Assembly (NCBI RefSeq): GCF_013520985.1
Contig: NZ_JACDTY010000020.1
Coordinates: forward strand, 34,329-98,328
Origin: Mesorhizobium neociceri
Lineage (GTDB): Bacteria; Pseudomonadota; Alphaproteobacteria; Rhizobiales; Rhizobiaceae
Reading direction: 5' to 3'
Length of the DNA: 64,000 nucleotides
Shown: piece after piece, positions 7,188 through 16,190 of the stretch
How the letters are laid out: every line of letters begins with the position of its first letter
Numbering within the stretch: position 1 is the stretch's first letter
Program-made: the position numbers and the translations under genes
Notes under the pieces: generated by a model
Told to the model about the DNA's origin: nothing
What the model saw: the letters and a program-made list of their open reading frames with translations, nothing else
Databases searched by the model: none

Positions 7188-9476
7188 TCACGGAGCGAGC
7201 GCTTTCAAGGCCATCGTGGCGGCGCGGTATTCGACGAAATCCTTTGGACAGTCGCTGACGGCAAGCCGGTAAAGCCGCAGAGCGTCTTCGGTGTGTCCTT
7301 GCAGTCGGTCGAGCTCCGCAGTGTAGAGATTGGCCTCGCAGACCTGGCCGGTTTTTGTGGCCGGGTCCGGATTGTCGGCGGCGGCCAGCGCCTCCACCGG
7401 TGTCTGTTCGCCAAGCAGCATGCGCACCACCGGCGCCGGCCATTTCGTCATATCGAGCTTGTCTGTGGCCTCCCGCAGATGGCTCGGCGCGCCGGCGCGA
7501 CGTTCGGCAAGGTCGAGCCAGATGGCGGAATAGGCATCGTCAGGTTCAAGGGCGGCCGTTCTGCGAAAATCGCTTTGCGCTTCAGTCGCCGCGCCGAAAT
7601 AGAAATAGACAAAGCCGCGGTCTTGATAAGCAGAGGCGAAACTTGGATCGAGGCTGATCGCCTGACCATAGTCAATGATCGCCTTGCCGTTGTCGCCCTT
7701 GGCCAGCCAGACCCTGGCCCTGTCGCTATGGAACGCTGCGTTCCTGGCGTCGAGACTGATTGCGCGGTTGAGGTCGTCGATGGCGTGGTCGTAGTCTGCC
7801 TTCCTGTACCAGGCGACACCCCGACTGGCATATACCAAGGCGTCGGCCGGATCGAGCTTGGCCGCTTGGGCGAAGTCGTCGAAGGCACGCTCATAGTCCC
7901 CCTTGTCAGCCCAGGCGATGCCTCTGTTGAGGTAGGGATTGACCAAATTCGGATCGAGGGCGATTGCATGGTTGTAATCGGCGATGGCGCGATCGGGGTA
8001 GCCCTTGCGCGCCCAAGCCAATCCTCGATTGGAGAACGGCATGGCGAGTTTCGGATTGAGCCTGATCGTCTGCTCGAAATCTGCAAGGGCGCGATCGTTA
8101 TCGCCCTTTGCCGCCCACACCAGGCCTCTGTTGTTGTAGGCGTCGCTGTAGTTCGGGTTGATCGCGATGGCCTGATCATAGTCGGCAATGGCGCCGTCAT
8201 TGTCGCCGGCGCCGGATCGGGCGTAAGCTCGCGCATAGTACGCGACGGTGAGTTTCGGATCGAGGCTGATGGCGGTGTCGAAATCCGCCAGCGCGCGGTC
8301 ATGGTCGCCCTTGCTCGACCAGGCGAGGCCTCTGTTGTAGCGGACGGTGGCATCCCTTGGATCGACCGCGATGACCTCGTTGAAGTCCGCAATGGCGCCG
8401 TCATAGTCGCCCTTTTCCGAGCGGGCATTGCCGCGCCGGTAGTGGGCATGCGAATTCTTTGGATCGAGACGGATCACGCTCTCATAGTCGGCCAGCGCCC
8501 GCACGCTGTCGCCCTTGCTGCTCCATGCATCGGCCCGGTCGTTAAGCGAAGCGGCGTCGTTCGGGTCGAGCCTGAGCGCCTGGTCGAAATCGGCGATGGC
8601 GCGTTCTTTGTCGCCTTTTTCTGCCCAGGTCAGGCCACGGTTGTGAAAAGCCCTGCCGTCATTGGGATTGAGGTCGATCGCCTTGTCATAGTCGGCAAGG
8701 GCAAGCTCGCTTTCGCCTTTGTAGGAATGGGCGGCGCCACGGCTGTAGTAGTGTTTGCCATCCTTCGGATCGAGGTCGATCGCCTTGCCGTAGTCGGCAA
8801 TGGCCTTGTCGAACTCCTCCTTGGCTATCCACGCAAGTCCTCGAAAGCTGTAGGCGTCGATGTAGTTCGGATCGAGGCTGATTGTCCGGTTGTAGTCTTC
8901 GATGGCGCGCTCGAAATCGCCCTTCTTGTACCAGGTGGTCCCGCGGCTTGTGTAGATCCTGACATCTGTCGGATCGAGCTCGATCGCCTTGTCATAGTCG
9001 GCAAGGGCAAGGTCATCCTCATCGTTATAGGAATGGGCGGAGCCACGGTTGTAGTAGTATTCGCCATTTTGCGGATCGAGATCGATCGCCTTGTTCAGGT
9101 CGGCGATGCCCTTGTCGTAGTCGCCCTTCAAGACCCAACTGAGGCCGCGTCTGGAATAGCCGCTGGCGACCGTCGGATCGATATCGATATACGCGCTGTA
9201 GTCGGCGATGGCGCGATCGTAATCCTGGCGCTGCGCCCGCGCATTGCCGCGCTTGAAAAAGGCGGTGGCCCGGTTGGCCGGCGGCTCGGTCATGTCCTCG
9301 ATCATGCGGGTGCAGGCGGCTATCCGCACCGCCGGCTCGACCTCATAGTCGCTGACGCAATCGCTGCTGGCGGCGAGCGCGGGCAGGGCTGGGACAAGCA
9401 AGACCGCAACGCCGGCCAGCGACCGCCAGAAAAGCCACTTCCGAACCAGCCCGGTCAACTCGCCCCCCCACGTCAT
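7188..9476 (-). CDS. Secreted or membrane-anchored protein with 17 tandem TPR repeats
   Basis: A 762-residue protein. The N-terminus MTWGGELTGLVRKWLFWRSLAG then 'VAVLLVPALPALAASSDC' reads as a signal peptide or single anchor. From about residue 75 to 655 there are 17 head-to-tail 34-residue TPR units of the form 'YNRGLAWSSKGDHDRALADF', followed by a tail of about 110 residues that is not obviously TPR. TPR solenoids are protein-protein scaffolds; the partner is unknown. Units 2-4 and 5-7 resemble each other more than their neighbours (both contain 'AHSYxxxxxLALADYDKAI'), pointing to an internal three-unit duplication. The start at 9476 is preferred because it leaves an intact signal peptide; the longer frame upstream is Arg/Ala-rich. 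Confidence 0.85.
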   Translation of the reverse strand: MTWGGELTGLVRKWLFWRSLAGVAVLLVPALPALAASSDCVSDYEVEPAVRIAACTRMIEDMTEPPANRATAFFKRGNARAQRQDYDRAIADYSAYIDIDPTVASGYSRRGLSWVLKGDYDKGIADLNKAIDLDPQNGEYYYNRGSAHSYNDEDDLALADYDKAIELDPTDVRIYTSRGTTWYKKGDFERAIEDYNRTISLDPNYIDAYSFRGLAWIAKEEFDKAIADYGKAIDLDPKDGKHYYSRGAAHSYKGESELALADYDKAIDLNPNDGRAFHNRGLTWAEKGDKERAIADFDQALRLDPNDAASLNDRADAWSSKGDSVRALADYESVIRLDPKNSHAHYRRGNARSEKGDYDGAIADFNEVIAVDPRDATVRYNRGLAWSSKGDHDRALADFDTAISLDPKLTVAYYARAYARSGAGDNDGAIADYDQAIAINPNYSDAYNNRGLVWAAKGDNDRALADFEQTIRLNPKLAMPFSNRGLAWARKGYPDRAIADYNHAIALDPNLVNPYLNRGIAWADKGDYERAFDDFAQAAKLDPADALVYASRGVAWYRKADYDHAIDDLNRAISLDARNAAFHSDRARVWLAKGDNGKAIIDYGQAISLDPSFASAYQDRGFVYFYFGAATEAQSDFRRTAALEPDDAYSAIWLDLAERRAGAPSHLREATDKLDMTKWPAPVVRMLLGEQTPVEALAAADNPDPATKTGQVCEANLYTAELDRLQGHTEDALRLYRLAVSDCPKDFVEYRAATMALKALAP

Positions 9477-9559
9477 AGACGGTCTCGCAGCGACAGCGCG
9501 CCGCGCAGACTGACTGTAATCGATGGGAATTTTTGGGCAATGGCGCCGCTCGGGCTGTC

Positions 9560-10030
9560 TCAGTCTTCGTCGGTCCAGATCAGACGCAGCAGGCGCAGCA
9601 GCGTTGCGCGCTCTTTTTTTGTCAGCCGCTGCAGGAACCGGTCCTCGTGGTTGCGAACCTGCCCCCGCCATGCCGGCATGGCGGCTTTGGCTGCCTTGGT
9701 CAAAGCGAGCACCTGCATGCGTCTGTCCTGCGCATGGTCGTCGCGTTCGACCAGGCCGCGCTCCTCGAGTTCGGCAAGCAGCGGTGCCATGTTGGCGCTT
9801 TTCATGCCGAGCAGACGGCAGAGTTCGGCAGCGCTGATGCCGGGTCGCTCGTCGATGAGTGCCAGCATGCCGTAGGTGACGGGGCGCAGCGCCGCATCGG
9901 CCAGCTCGACCGTGAAATCATTGAGCGCCAGGGCCGAAGCGCGCCGGAGATTGTAGCCGATCTGCGCGTCGAGCCTGTCTTCGGGCGCGACCCCCTTGCC
10001 GGAACCGGTGCGATTTGCAGTCTCGTTCAT
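9560..10030 (-). CDS. MarR family repressor, probably of the hydroxycinnamate genes (CouR-like)
   Basis: A 156-residue winged-helix regulator: 'GISAAELCRLLGMKSANMAPLLAELEERGLVERDDHAQDRR' is the MarR recognition helix and wing, and 'VLALTKAAKAAMPAW' follows as usual. It is divergent from the hydratase-lyase and ligase genes, with two perfect palindromes in the 152-bp gap. In Rhodopseudomonas palustris the MarR protein CouR represses the equivalent genes and is released by p-coumaroyl-CoA. The same role here is inferred from arrangement, not shown. The start MNETANRTGSG at 10030 is chosen because the upstream extension would run into the operator region. Confidence 0.88.
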   Translation of the reverse strand: MNETANRTGSGKGVAPEDRLDAQIGYNLRRASALALNDFTVELADAALRPVTYGMLALIDERPGISAAELCRLLGMKSANMAPLLAELEERGLVERDDHAQDRRMQVLALTKAAKAAMPAWRGQVRNHEDRFLQRLTKKERATLLRLLRLIWTDED

Positions 10031-10076
10031 GCTGCAATCGATCGCCGTGATCAAAACCCTTGTCAAGCAAAAAAGA

Positions 10077-10115
10077 CTATGCAACATAGCGATTATAAAA
10101 GCTATGTAGCATAGC
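10077..10115. promoter_or_regulatory. Twin palindromic operators between the MarR gene and the hydroxycinnamate genes
   Basis: CTATG-CAA-CATAG at 10077-10089 and GCTATG-TAG-CATAGC at 10101-10115 are both perfect palindromes with the same half-site (CTATG/CATAG) and 3-nt spacer. Their centres are 25 bp apart, roughly two and a half helical turns. A TATAAT hexamer on the minus strand (10092-10097) lies between them, well placed as the -10 of the MarR gene. This is what an autoregulating MarR dimer site should look like. Confidence 0.75.
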
Positions 10116-10182
10116 GATTAATGCGAGGAGGAGCACGGCTCTTCGCTTGCCATGCACGACCGCAAACCGGAGGAGAGTTGCC

Positions 10183-10998
10183 ATGACCGAAGAGACCGTA
10201 GCCTTCGACATCGAGGACGGCATCGCCTGGGTGCGCTTCAACAGGCCTGAAAAGCGCAACTGCATGAACCCGGCGCTCAACCGGCGCATGATGGAGGTGC
10301 TCGATCAGCTGGAATACCGCGACGATGTCGGCGTGCTGGTGTTGTCGGGCGAAGGCAATGCCTGGTCGGCGGGCATGGACCTCAAGGAGTATTTTCGCGA
10401 GACCGAAGCCAAGGGCCTCGGCGCCGTCCGCAAGGCACAAGGCGAAGCCTATGGCTGGTGGCGGCGGCTGCGCTGGTATCGCAAGCCGACCATCGCCATG
10501 GTCAATGGCTGGTGCTTTGGCGGCGGCTATGGCCCGCTGTTTGCCTGCGATCTCGCTTTCGCCGCCGACGAGGCGCAATTCGCTTTGTCCGAAATCAATT
10601 GGGGTATCCTGCCCGGCGGCGGCGCCACCAAGGTGGTGGTCGATCTCCTGTCGATGCGCGACGCCATGTACCACGCACTGACCGGCGAACTCATCGACGG
10701 CAGGAAGGCGGCGGCCTGGAAGCTGGTCAATGAAAGTCTGCCGCTGGAAAAGCTGAAAGCGCGCGTCACCGAAGTGGCGAACATTTTGCTGAAGAAAAAC
10801 CCGGTCGCTCTGAAGGCGACCAAGGACGCTATCCGCCGCGTCGGCGAGATGACCTACGACAATGCCGAGGACTATCTGGTGCGCGCGCAGGAGGCGGCCA
10901 ATTCCTACGACAATGACGGCCGCAAGGAAGGCATCCGCCAGTTCATCGACGAGAAGAGCTACAAGCCCGGCCTCGGCGCCTACGACAAGGCAAGGTGA
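10183..10998 (+). CDS. p-Hydroxycinnamoyl-CoA hydratase/lyase (feruloyl-CoA hydratase/lyase)
   Basis: A 271-residue crotonase-fold enzyme close to the usual 276. It hydrates p-coumaroyl-, caffeoyl- or feruloyl-CoA and cleaves the product to acetyl-CoA and the aromatic aldehyde. The family fingerprint is strong: 'WSAGMDLKEYFRE', 'GWCFGGGYGPLFACDLAFAA', 'SEINWGILPGGGATK' with the catalytic Glu, 'NPVALKATKDAIRR' and the C-terminal 'FIDEKSYKPGLGAY'. At the position where I remember the Pseudomonas enzyme having Ser in GGGFSPL, this protein has Gly. The ATG at 10183 follows a GGAGGAG ribosome site. It is first in an operon with the CoA ligase 27 bp downstream. Confidence 0.92.
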   Translation: MTEETVAFDIEDGIAWVRFNRPEKRNCMNPALNRRMMEVLDQLEYRDDVGVLVLSGEGNAWSAGMDLKEYFRETEAKGLGAVRKAQGEAYGWWRRLRWYRKPTIAMVNGWCFGGGYGPLFACDLAFAADEAQFALSEINWGILPGGGATKVVVDLLSMRDAMYHALTGELIDGRKAAAWKLVNESLPLEKLKARVTEVANILLKKNPVALKATKDAIRRVGEMTYDNAEDYLVRAQEAANSYDNDGRKEGIRQFIDEKSYKPGLGAYDKAR

Positions 10999-11025
10999 GA
11001 CATTCGATCGGGGAGGAGATGCGAG

Positions 11026-12519
11026 ATGCCGGCCTGGACGACGCCTGATCCAGTGGCCTTGCATGCCGCGACGCAGCCGGACCGCATCGCTTGCGTCGAC
11101 CTCGCTTCCGGCCGGCGCTGGACATACAGCAGGCTCGATGAAGCCATCCAGCGCGCTGCCGCCGTGCTCGAAAGCGGCTACGGCATCGGGCCGGGTCAGC
11201 GCATCGCCACCGTCGCCCGCAACAGCGCCGACCTGCTGATCCTGCAGCAGGCCGCCATGCGGCTCGGCGCCGTCTTCGTGCCGGTGAACTGGCGCCTCGC
11301 TGCGCCTGAGCAACAGGCGATCCTTGCCGATTGTGATCCCGCGCTGCTGCTGCACGATGCTGCGTTTGAAATGGTGCCGCCCAAGGACTGCATGACGGTC
11401 AAGGTCGCTGATTTTGCGGCGGCGGTGGAAGCGCAGGCGCCGGCGCCGCGCCGGCCTTTGCCGCCGGCCGATCAGCCATCGATCATCCTCTACACATCGG
11501 GCACGTCGGGTCGCCCCAAGGGCGTCATCATCACCGAGGCCAACGCCTTCGCCACCGCCGTGAATTTCGGCCTGCTGGGGCGGGTCGGCAATGCAAGCGT
11601 CTTCCTCTGCGACGCGCCGATGTTCCATGTCATCGGCCTCATCACCAGCCTGCGCCCGCCTTTGCTGCAAGGCGGCACCGTGCTGATCTCGCCCGGCTTC
11701 GAGGCCGCTGTCACCAACCGCCGCCTGGCGGACCCCGAGCTCGGCGTCACCCACTATTTCTGCGTGCCGCAAATGGCCAAAATGCTGCGTGACGATGCCG
11801 CGTTCTCGCCAGCAAGCTGGACCACGCTGACCGCCATCTTCACCGGCGGCGCGCCCAATCCCGCTGCCGACATCCTCTGGTGGCTGGAGCAGGGCGTGCG
11901 CATGGTCGACGGCTTCGGCATGACCGAGGCCGGCACCGTGCTTGGCATGCCGGTCGAGGCCGGCCAGATCGCCCGCAAGGCGGGCTCCGCCGGGCTGCCG
12001 GCGCCGTCGCTGTCCCTGCGCATGGTCGACGAAGATGGCCACGACGCCGCAGCCGGCGAGGCGGGCGAAATATGGCTCAGCGGACCCAATGTCACGCCGG
12101 GCTACTGGAACCGGCCGGACGAGACCGCGCAGGCCTTCACATCGGATGGCTGGTTCCGCACCGGCGACATTGCGCGCCGGGACGAAGACGGCTTCGTCAC
12201 CCTTGTCGACCGCCGCAAGGACATGTTCATTTCGGGTGGCGAGAACGTCTATCCGGCCGAGGTCGAGATGGCGCTGCTCGATCACCCCGACATTGCCGAA
12301 GCAGCCGTCATTGGCATCGCCGACGAGCGCTGGGGCGAGGTCGGCCGCGCCTTCGTCGTATTGAAATCCGGTCGTGCTCTCGACCCGGCATCGCTTGCGG
12401 CGCACTGTGCCGCTCGCATCGCCCGCTACAAAGTGCCGAAGGAATTTCTGCCCATCGAGGCGCTGCCGCGCACCGCCTCCGGCAAGATCCAGAAACACAT
12501 TTTGCGCGGCTGGCGGTGA
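11026..12519 (+). CDS. AMP-dependent acyl-CoA ligase, probably hydroxycinnamate-CoA ligase (feruloyl-CoA synthetase type)
   Basis: A 497-residue ANL-superfamily ligase, complete. The P-loop is 'YTSGTSGRPKG', followed by 'GFGMTEAG', 'GWFRTGDIARRDEDGFV', 'DRRKDMFISGGENVYPAEVE' and the catalytic-lysine motif 'LPRTASGKIQKH'. Position downstream of the hydratase-lyase and under the MarR-type operator makes a hydroxycinnamate (p-coumarate, ferulate, caffeate) the likely substrate, giving the CoA thioester consumed by its neighbour. GGAGGAG precedes the ATG. No aldehyde dehydrogenase of the NAD type follows in the operon. Confidence 0.9.
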   Translation: MPAWTTPDPVALHAATQPDRIACVDLASGRRWTYSRLDEAIQRAAAVLESGYGIGPGQRIATVARNSADLLILQQAAMRLGAVFVPVNWRLAAPEQQAILADCDPALLLHDAAFEMVPPKDCMTVKVADFAAAVEAQAPAPRRPLPPADQPSIILYTSGTSGRPKGVIITEANAFATAVNFGLLGRVGNASVFLCDAPMFHVIGLITSLRPPLLQGGTVLISPGFEAAVTNRRLADPELGVTHYFCVPQMAKMLRDDAAFSPASWTTLTAIFTGGAPNPAADILWWLEQGVRMVDGFGMTEAGTVLGMPVEAGQIARKAGSAGLPAPSLSLRMVDEDGHDAAAGEAGEIWLSGPNVTPGYWNRPDETAQAFTSDGWFRTGDIARRDEDGFVTLVDRRKDMFISGGENVYPAEVEMALLDHPDIAEAAVIGIADERWGEVGRAFVVLKSGRALDPASLAAHCAARIARYKVPKEFLPIEALPRTASGKIQKHILRGWR

Positions 12520-12541
12520 GCTGGAGCATCACCGCCATCCT

Positions 12542-13864
12542 TCATTGCATGCGCGCTTTGGCCACGTCGGCCGGCGTGATGGCGGATTGCTTGCCGCCGA
12601 AATGCGCCAGCACATAGTTGCCGAGCGCCGCGATCTCGACATCCGAATAGGCATTGGCGAAAGCCGGCATCGCCTGCTTGCCGAGCGGCGTCGTCATATG
12701 CGCGCCCTTCAGGATGACCTGGATGAGGTTGGTGCCATCGGGATCGTTGACCGTGCGGCTGCCGCGCAGGGCCGCATAGGGTGTCTGCAGCCCTTCGCCG
12801 TTCCAGCCGTGACAGCTGGCACAGGCGCCCTGGAACAGCTTCAGGCCGAGCCCGCTTTGCGCCACCGAATCCGCAGAGGGCGCGTAGGCGATGGACGTCG
12901 TCAGTGTTGCCGGCGGCTCCGCTTCGACGATCGCCTTGTCGCTGCTTGTCTGAGGCGGCACGGTTTTCACGTAGGCGACGATCGCCTTGATGTCTTCCGG
13001 CGTCAAATGGCGCAGGCTGTAGTCGACGGCTTCGCCCATGCTGCCGGTGGCCGAACCGCGCCCGTCCGCATGGCCCTTGGACAGATAGTCGAACAGTTGT
13101 TCGTCGCTCCAGCTGCCGATGCCGGTCGTCTTGTCCGAGCTGATATTATAGGCCTTCCAGCCCTGCAATTCGGCGCCGGCGAACTTCTTGCCGTTGTCCA
13201 ATCCATAAAGCAGGTTGCGTGGCGTGTGGCATTCGCCGCAATGCGCCATGGCTTCGACCAGATAGGCGCCGCGGTTCCATTCTGCGCTCTGCTTTTCGTC
13301 TTGCGACAGCGGACCGTCGGGAACGAACAACAGGTTCCAGAACCGCAGGACATAACGCTGGTTGAACGGGAAGCTCAGATCGTTCTTCGGCGCCTCGGCG
13401 TGCACCGGCGGCAGGCTGAACAGATAGGCTTTGATCGCCAGCGCATCTTCCGTGGTCATCCTGGCATAGGCGGCATAGGAAAAGGCCGGGTAGAGATTGC
13501 GGCCCTGGCTGTCGATGCCTTGATGCAGCGCGCGCACGAATTCCGCGTCGCTCCAGTTGCCGATGCCGGTTTCCTTGTCGGCGGTGATGTTGGGGGAATA
13601 GACGGTGCCGAACGGCAGCTTGAAGGCAAGGCCGCCGGCATAGGGTTGGCCGCCTGATGTTGTGTGGCAGGCGGCGCAATCGGCCGCGCGCGTCAGATAT
13701 TCGCCGCGCTCGATCAGCGCCTGGCCGGTCGGCAGTTTTGCCGCCGCCACGGAGACGTCCGGCAGCGGCGCCGGCTTGAACAGGAAGATCGCAACGCCGG
13801 CGGCGATGACCACCACGATAGCAAGGAGGATGCGGACCAAGAGGATGCGGACCAATCTTCTCAT
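12542..13864 (-). CDS. Tri-haem cytochrome c, electron acceptor of the molybdenum dehydrogenase
   Basis: A 440-residue membrane-anchored c-type cytochrome. One N-terminal transmembrane segment ('ILLAIVVVIAAGVAIFLF') is followed by three CxxCH haem sites: CAACH (about 63-67), CGECH (about 209-213) and CASCH (about 348-352), each with a downstream Met/Pro-rich loop. This is the layout of the cytochrome subunits of alcohol, gluconate and isoquinoline-type dehydrogenases. It lies 10 bp after the Mo-subunit gene, so electrons from the hydroxylase probably pass here and on to the terminal oxidase chain. It faces the CoA-ligase gene tail to tail with a 22-bp gap. Confidence 0.9.
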   Translation of the reverse strand: MRRLVRILLVRILLAIVVVIAAGVAIFLFKPAPLPDVSVAAAKLPTGQALIERGEYLTRAADCAACHTTSGGQPYAGGLAFKLPFGTVYSPNITADKETGIGNWSDAEFVRALHQGIDSQGRNLYPAFSYAAYARMTTEDALAIKAYLFSLPPVHAEAPKNDLSFPFNQRYVLRFWNLLFVPDGPLSQDEKQSAEWNRGAYLVEAMAHCGECHTPRNLLYGLDNGKKFAGAELQGWKAYNISSDKTTGIGSWSDEQLFDYLSKGHADGRGSATGSMGEAVDYSLRHLTPEDIKAIVAYVKTVPPQTSSDKAIVEAEPPATLTTSIAYAPSADSVAQSGLGLKLFQGACASCHGWNGEGLQTPYAALRGSRTVNDPDGTNLIQVILKGAHMTTPLGKQAMPAFANAYSDVEIAALGNYVLAHFGGKQSAITPADVAKARMQ

Positions 13865-13874
13865 GGCTTGGCCC

Positions 13875-16175
13875 TCACAGCGCTTCGGCTTCGGTTTCGA
13901 CGCCGGTCTCCGGGCGCTCCTTGCTGTTCACCAACGCCGCCAGCAGGGGCGCTGCCAGCGGCGGCACCATCGAGACGCTGGTCTTGTCGGCGCCGTCGCT
14001 CTTCAGCTGGTTGCGGTCGATGGGCAGGCTGCGCAGGCGTTTTCCCGTTGCCGCAAAGATCGCGTTGGCAAGGGCAGGGCCGGCCGAAACCGTTGCCGTC
14101 TCGCCGATACCGCCAGGCGATTCCAGGCTCTTGACGTGATAGACCTCGATCTTCGGCGCCTCATTGTTGCGCAGGATGCGGTAGTCGTGAAAATTGCTCT
14201 GGTCGACGCGGCCATTGCTGAAGGTGATGCCGCTGTAGAGCGCCGCCGACAGGCCGAAGATCAATCCGCCTTCGATCTGTGCCTCGACCGTGTTGGGATT
14301 GATGGCGATGCCGCAATCGACGGCGACCACCGCGCGCTGCAGCGTGATTTCGCCGGCCGCTGAAACCGAGATCTCCAGCACCGCGGCCATGTAGCTGCCG
14401 AAGGCATCGTGCAGGGAAATGCCGCGGCCGCTGCCGGCTGGAAGCGGCGAGCCCCAGCCGGATTTCTCGGCCGCAAGCTCGAGAACGCCCGCGGCCCGCG
14501 GCTGGTTTTTGGTCAGCGCCCGGCGATACTCCACAGGATCCCTGCCCACCGCATGGGCGAGTTCGTCCATGAAACTTTCGACCACGAAGACATTGTGCGT
14601 CGGTCCGACGCCGCGCCACCAGGTGATCGGCACCGGCGGATCCTCGCGCACCCAGTCGACCTGGATGACGGGCAGGTCATAAGGTGGTTTGGCGGCACCC
14701 TCGACGGCATCGTCGTCCAGCTTGTCCTGCGGCCAGCCGCCCGGAATGTAGTTGCCGAGCACCGAGCCGCCGGCGACATGATCGATCCACACCGCCGGCA
14801 GGCCGTCGGCGCCGAGACCGGCTGATATCCGGTCGTAATAGGTGGGCCGGTAAAGATCGTGCTGGATGTCTTCTTCGCGCGTCCAGATGACCTTGACCGG
14901 GTAGCTCACCTGTTTGGCGATCGCCACCGCCTGGCCGACGGATTCGGCGACCAGCCGGCGGCCGAAACCGCCGCCGATCAGGTGATTGTGCACGATGATC
15001 TTGTCTAGCGGGAAGCCCGTGACCTGTGCCGCCCAGCCTTGCGCCTGTGTGGGCACCTGGGTGCCGACCCAGATCTCGCATTCATCGGCGCGCACATGCA
15101 CGACGCAGTTGATCGGCTCCATCGGCGCATGCGCGAGGAACGGCAGCTCATAGCTTGCCTCGACCGTCTTGACGGCGGCTTTCAGCGCGCCGGCGACGTC
15201 GCCTTCCTGGCGCGCCATGATCGGCGTCTTCTGCTGGGACGCAGCCTTCAGCGTGGCCATCATATCGGCGCTTGAAAGCTTGGCGTTGACGCCTTCGTTC
15301 CAGGTGATGCTAAGCGCCTCGAGACCCTTCTTGGCGGCCCAGAAATGATCGCCGATCACGGCGACCGCATTGTCCAGCTTCACAATATCGCGCACACCGG
15401 GAATGGCGCGCGCCGCGGTCTCGTCGACATCGCCGAGCTTGCCGCCAATGACCGGACAGGCGGCGACCGTCGCCACCTTCATGTCGGGCACGCGCACATC
15501 GATGCCGTAGATCACTGCGCCGTTGACCTTGCCTGCAGTGTCGACCCGGCGCAGCGACTTGCCGATCAGTTCGAAATCCTTGGGATCCTTGAGCTTGACG
15601 TCGCTCGGCACCGGTTGCTTGCCGGCTGCGTCGGCGAGCGCGCCATAGGCCAGCTGCCGGCCTGTCGGCTGATGCGTGACCACGCCAAGCTTGGCGCTGC
15701 ATTCCGAAACCGGAACCGACCATTGCACGGCTGCTGCCGCAACCAGCATCGTGCGGGCTACGGCACCTGCCTTGCGCAGCGATTCCCAGGTTGCCCGCAT
15801 CGACGTCGAGCCGCCGGTCGCCTGACCGCCCAGCAGCGCAGTCGTATAAAGCTTCTCGTTGGGCGGCGCGTCGACGACCTTCACCTGATCGAGGCCGACT
15901 TCCAGTTCCTCGGCAATCAGTGTCGCTTCGCCGGTATGGGTCCCTTGTCCCATTTCGATGTTGGGCAGGATTAAGGTGATCTTGCCGTCGCTGTCGATGC
16001 GGATGAAGGCATCGGGTGAAAAGGCGGCGGTGACGTCGCCCTCGACGGGCTCGGCCGCGGCAAAACCGGGCCTGATGCCGGCGCCCAGCATGCTGAAGCC
16101 GAGCAGAAGGCCGCTGCCTTGCAGGAAGGCGCGGCGCGAGGTGGCTTTTTGGGTGGAGGAGGACGGCTTGCTCAT
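13875..16175 (-). CDS. Xanthine-dehydrogenase-family molybdopterin-binding subunit (IorB type, Tat-exported)
   Basis: A 766-residue large subunit of the isoquinoline 1-oxidoreductase/aldehyde dehydrogenase branch. A Tat signal is seen at the N-terminus ('SRRAFLQGSGLLLGFSMLGAG'), so the enzyme is assembled in the cytoplasm and acts in the periplasm. Mo-pterin contacts are visible in 'NIEMGQGTHTGEATLIAEEL', 'GGGFGRRLVAESVGQAVAIA' and the catalytic-Glu loop 'ESPGGIGETATVSAGPALAN'. It hydroxylates an N-heterocycle or oxidises an aldehyde, with the small 2Fe-2S subunit 15 bp upstream and a cytochrome c downstream. The substrate is not determinable; adjacency to aldehyde-forming hydroxycinnamate genes is noted under findings. 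Confidence 0.9.
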   Translation of the reverse strand: MSKPSSSTQKATSRRAFLQGSGLLLGFSMLGAGIRPGFAAAEPVEGDVTAAFSPDAFIRIDSDGKITLILPNIEMGQGTHTGEATLIAEELEVGLDQVKVVDAPPNEKLYTTALLGGQATGGSTSMRATWESLRKAGAVARTMLVAAAAVQWSVPVSECSAKLGVVTHQPTGRQLAYGALADAAGKQPVPSDVKLKDPKDFELIGKSLRRVDTAGKVNGAVIYGIDVRVPDMKVATVAACPVIGGKLGDVDETAARAIPGVRDIVKLDNAVAVIGDHFWAAKKGLEALSITWNEGVNAKLSSADMMATLKAASQQKTPIMARQEGDVAGALKAAVKTVEASYELPFLAHAPMEPINCVVHVRADECEIWVGTQVPTQAQGWAAQVTGFPLDKIIVHNHLIGGGFGRRLVAESVGQAVAIAKQVSYPVKVIWTREEDIQHDLYRPTYYDRISAGLGADGLPAVWIDHVAGGSVLGNYIPGGWPQDKLDDDAVEGAAKPPYDLPVIQVDWVREDPPVPITWWRGVGPTHNVFVVESFMDELAHAVGRDPVEYRRALTKNQPRAAGVLELAAEKSGWGSPLPAGSGRGISLHDAFGSYMAAVLEISVSAAGEITLQRAVVAVDCGIAINPNTVEAQIEGGLIFGLSAALYSGITFSNGRVDQSNFHDYRILRNNEAPKIEVYHVKSLESPGGIGETATVSAGPALANAIFAATGKRLRSLPIDRNQLKSDGADKTSVSMVPPLAAPLLAALVNSKERPETGVETEAEAL

Positions 16176-16190
16176 GGCTGGCTATCTCCC

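Noticed and set aside
7149..9875. Plus-strand frame of about 900 codons opposite the TPR gene, with regular valine/isoleucine repeats
   Set aside because: Its regularity mirrors the TPR repeat DNA on the other strand; it also runs into the MarR gene region.
10102..12498. Long minus-strand open frame opposite the lyase and ligase genes
   Set aside because: Antisense shadow of two clearly conserved genes; its translation is His/Arg/Asp-rich without domains, typical of GC-rich antisense frames.
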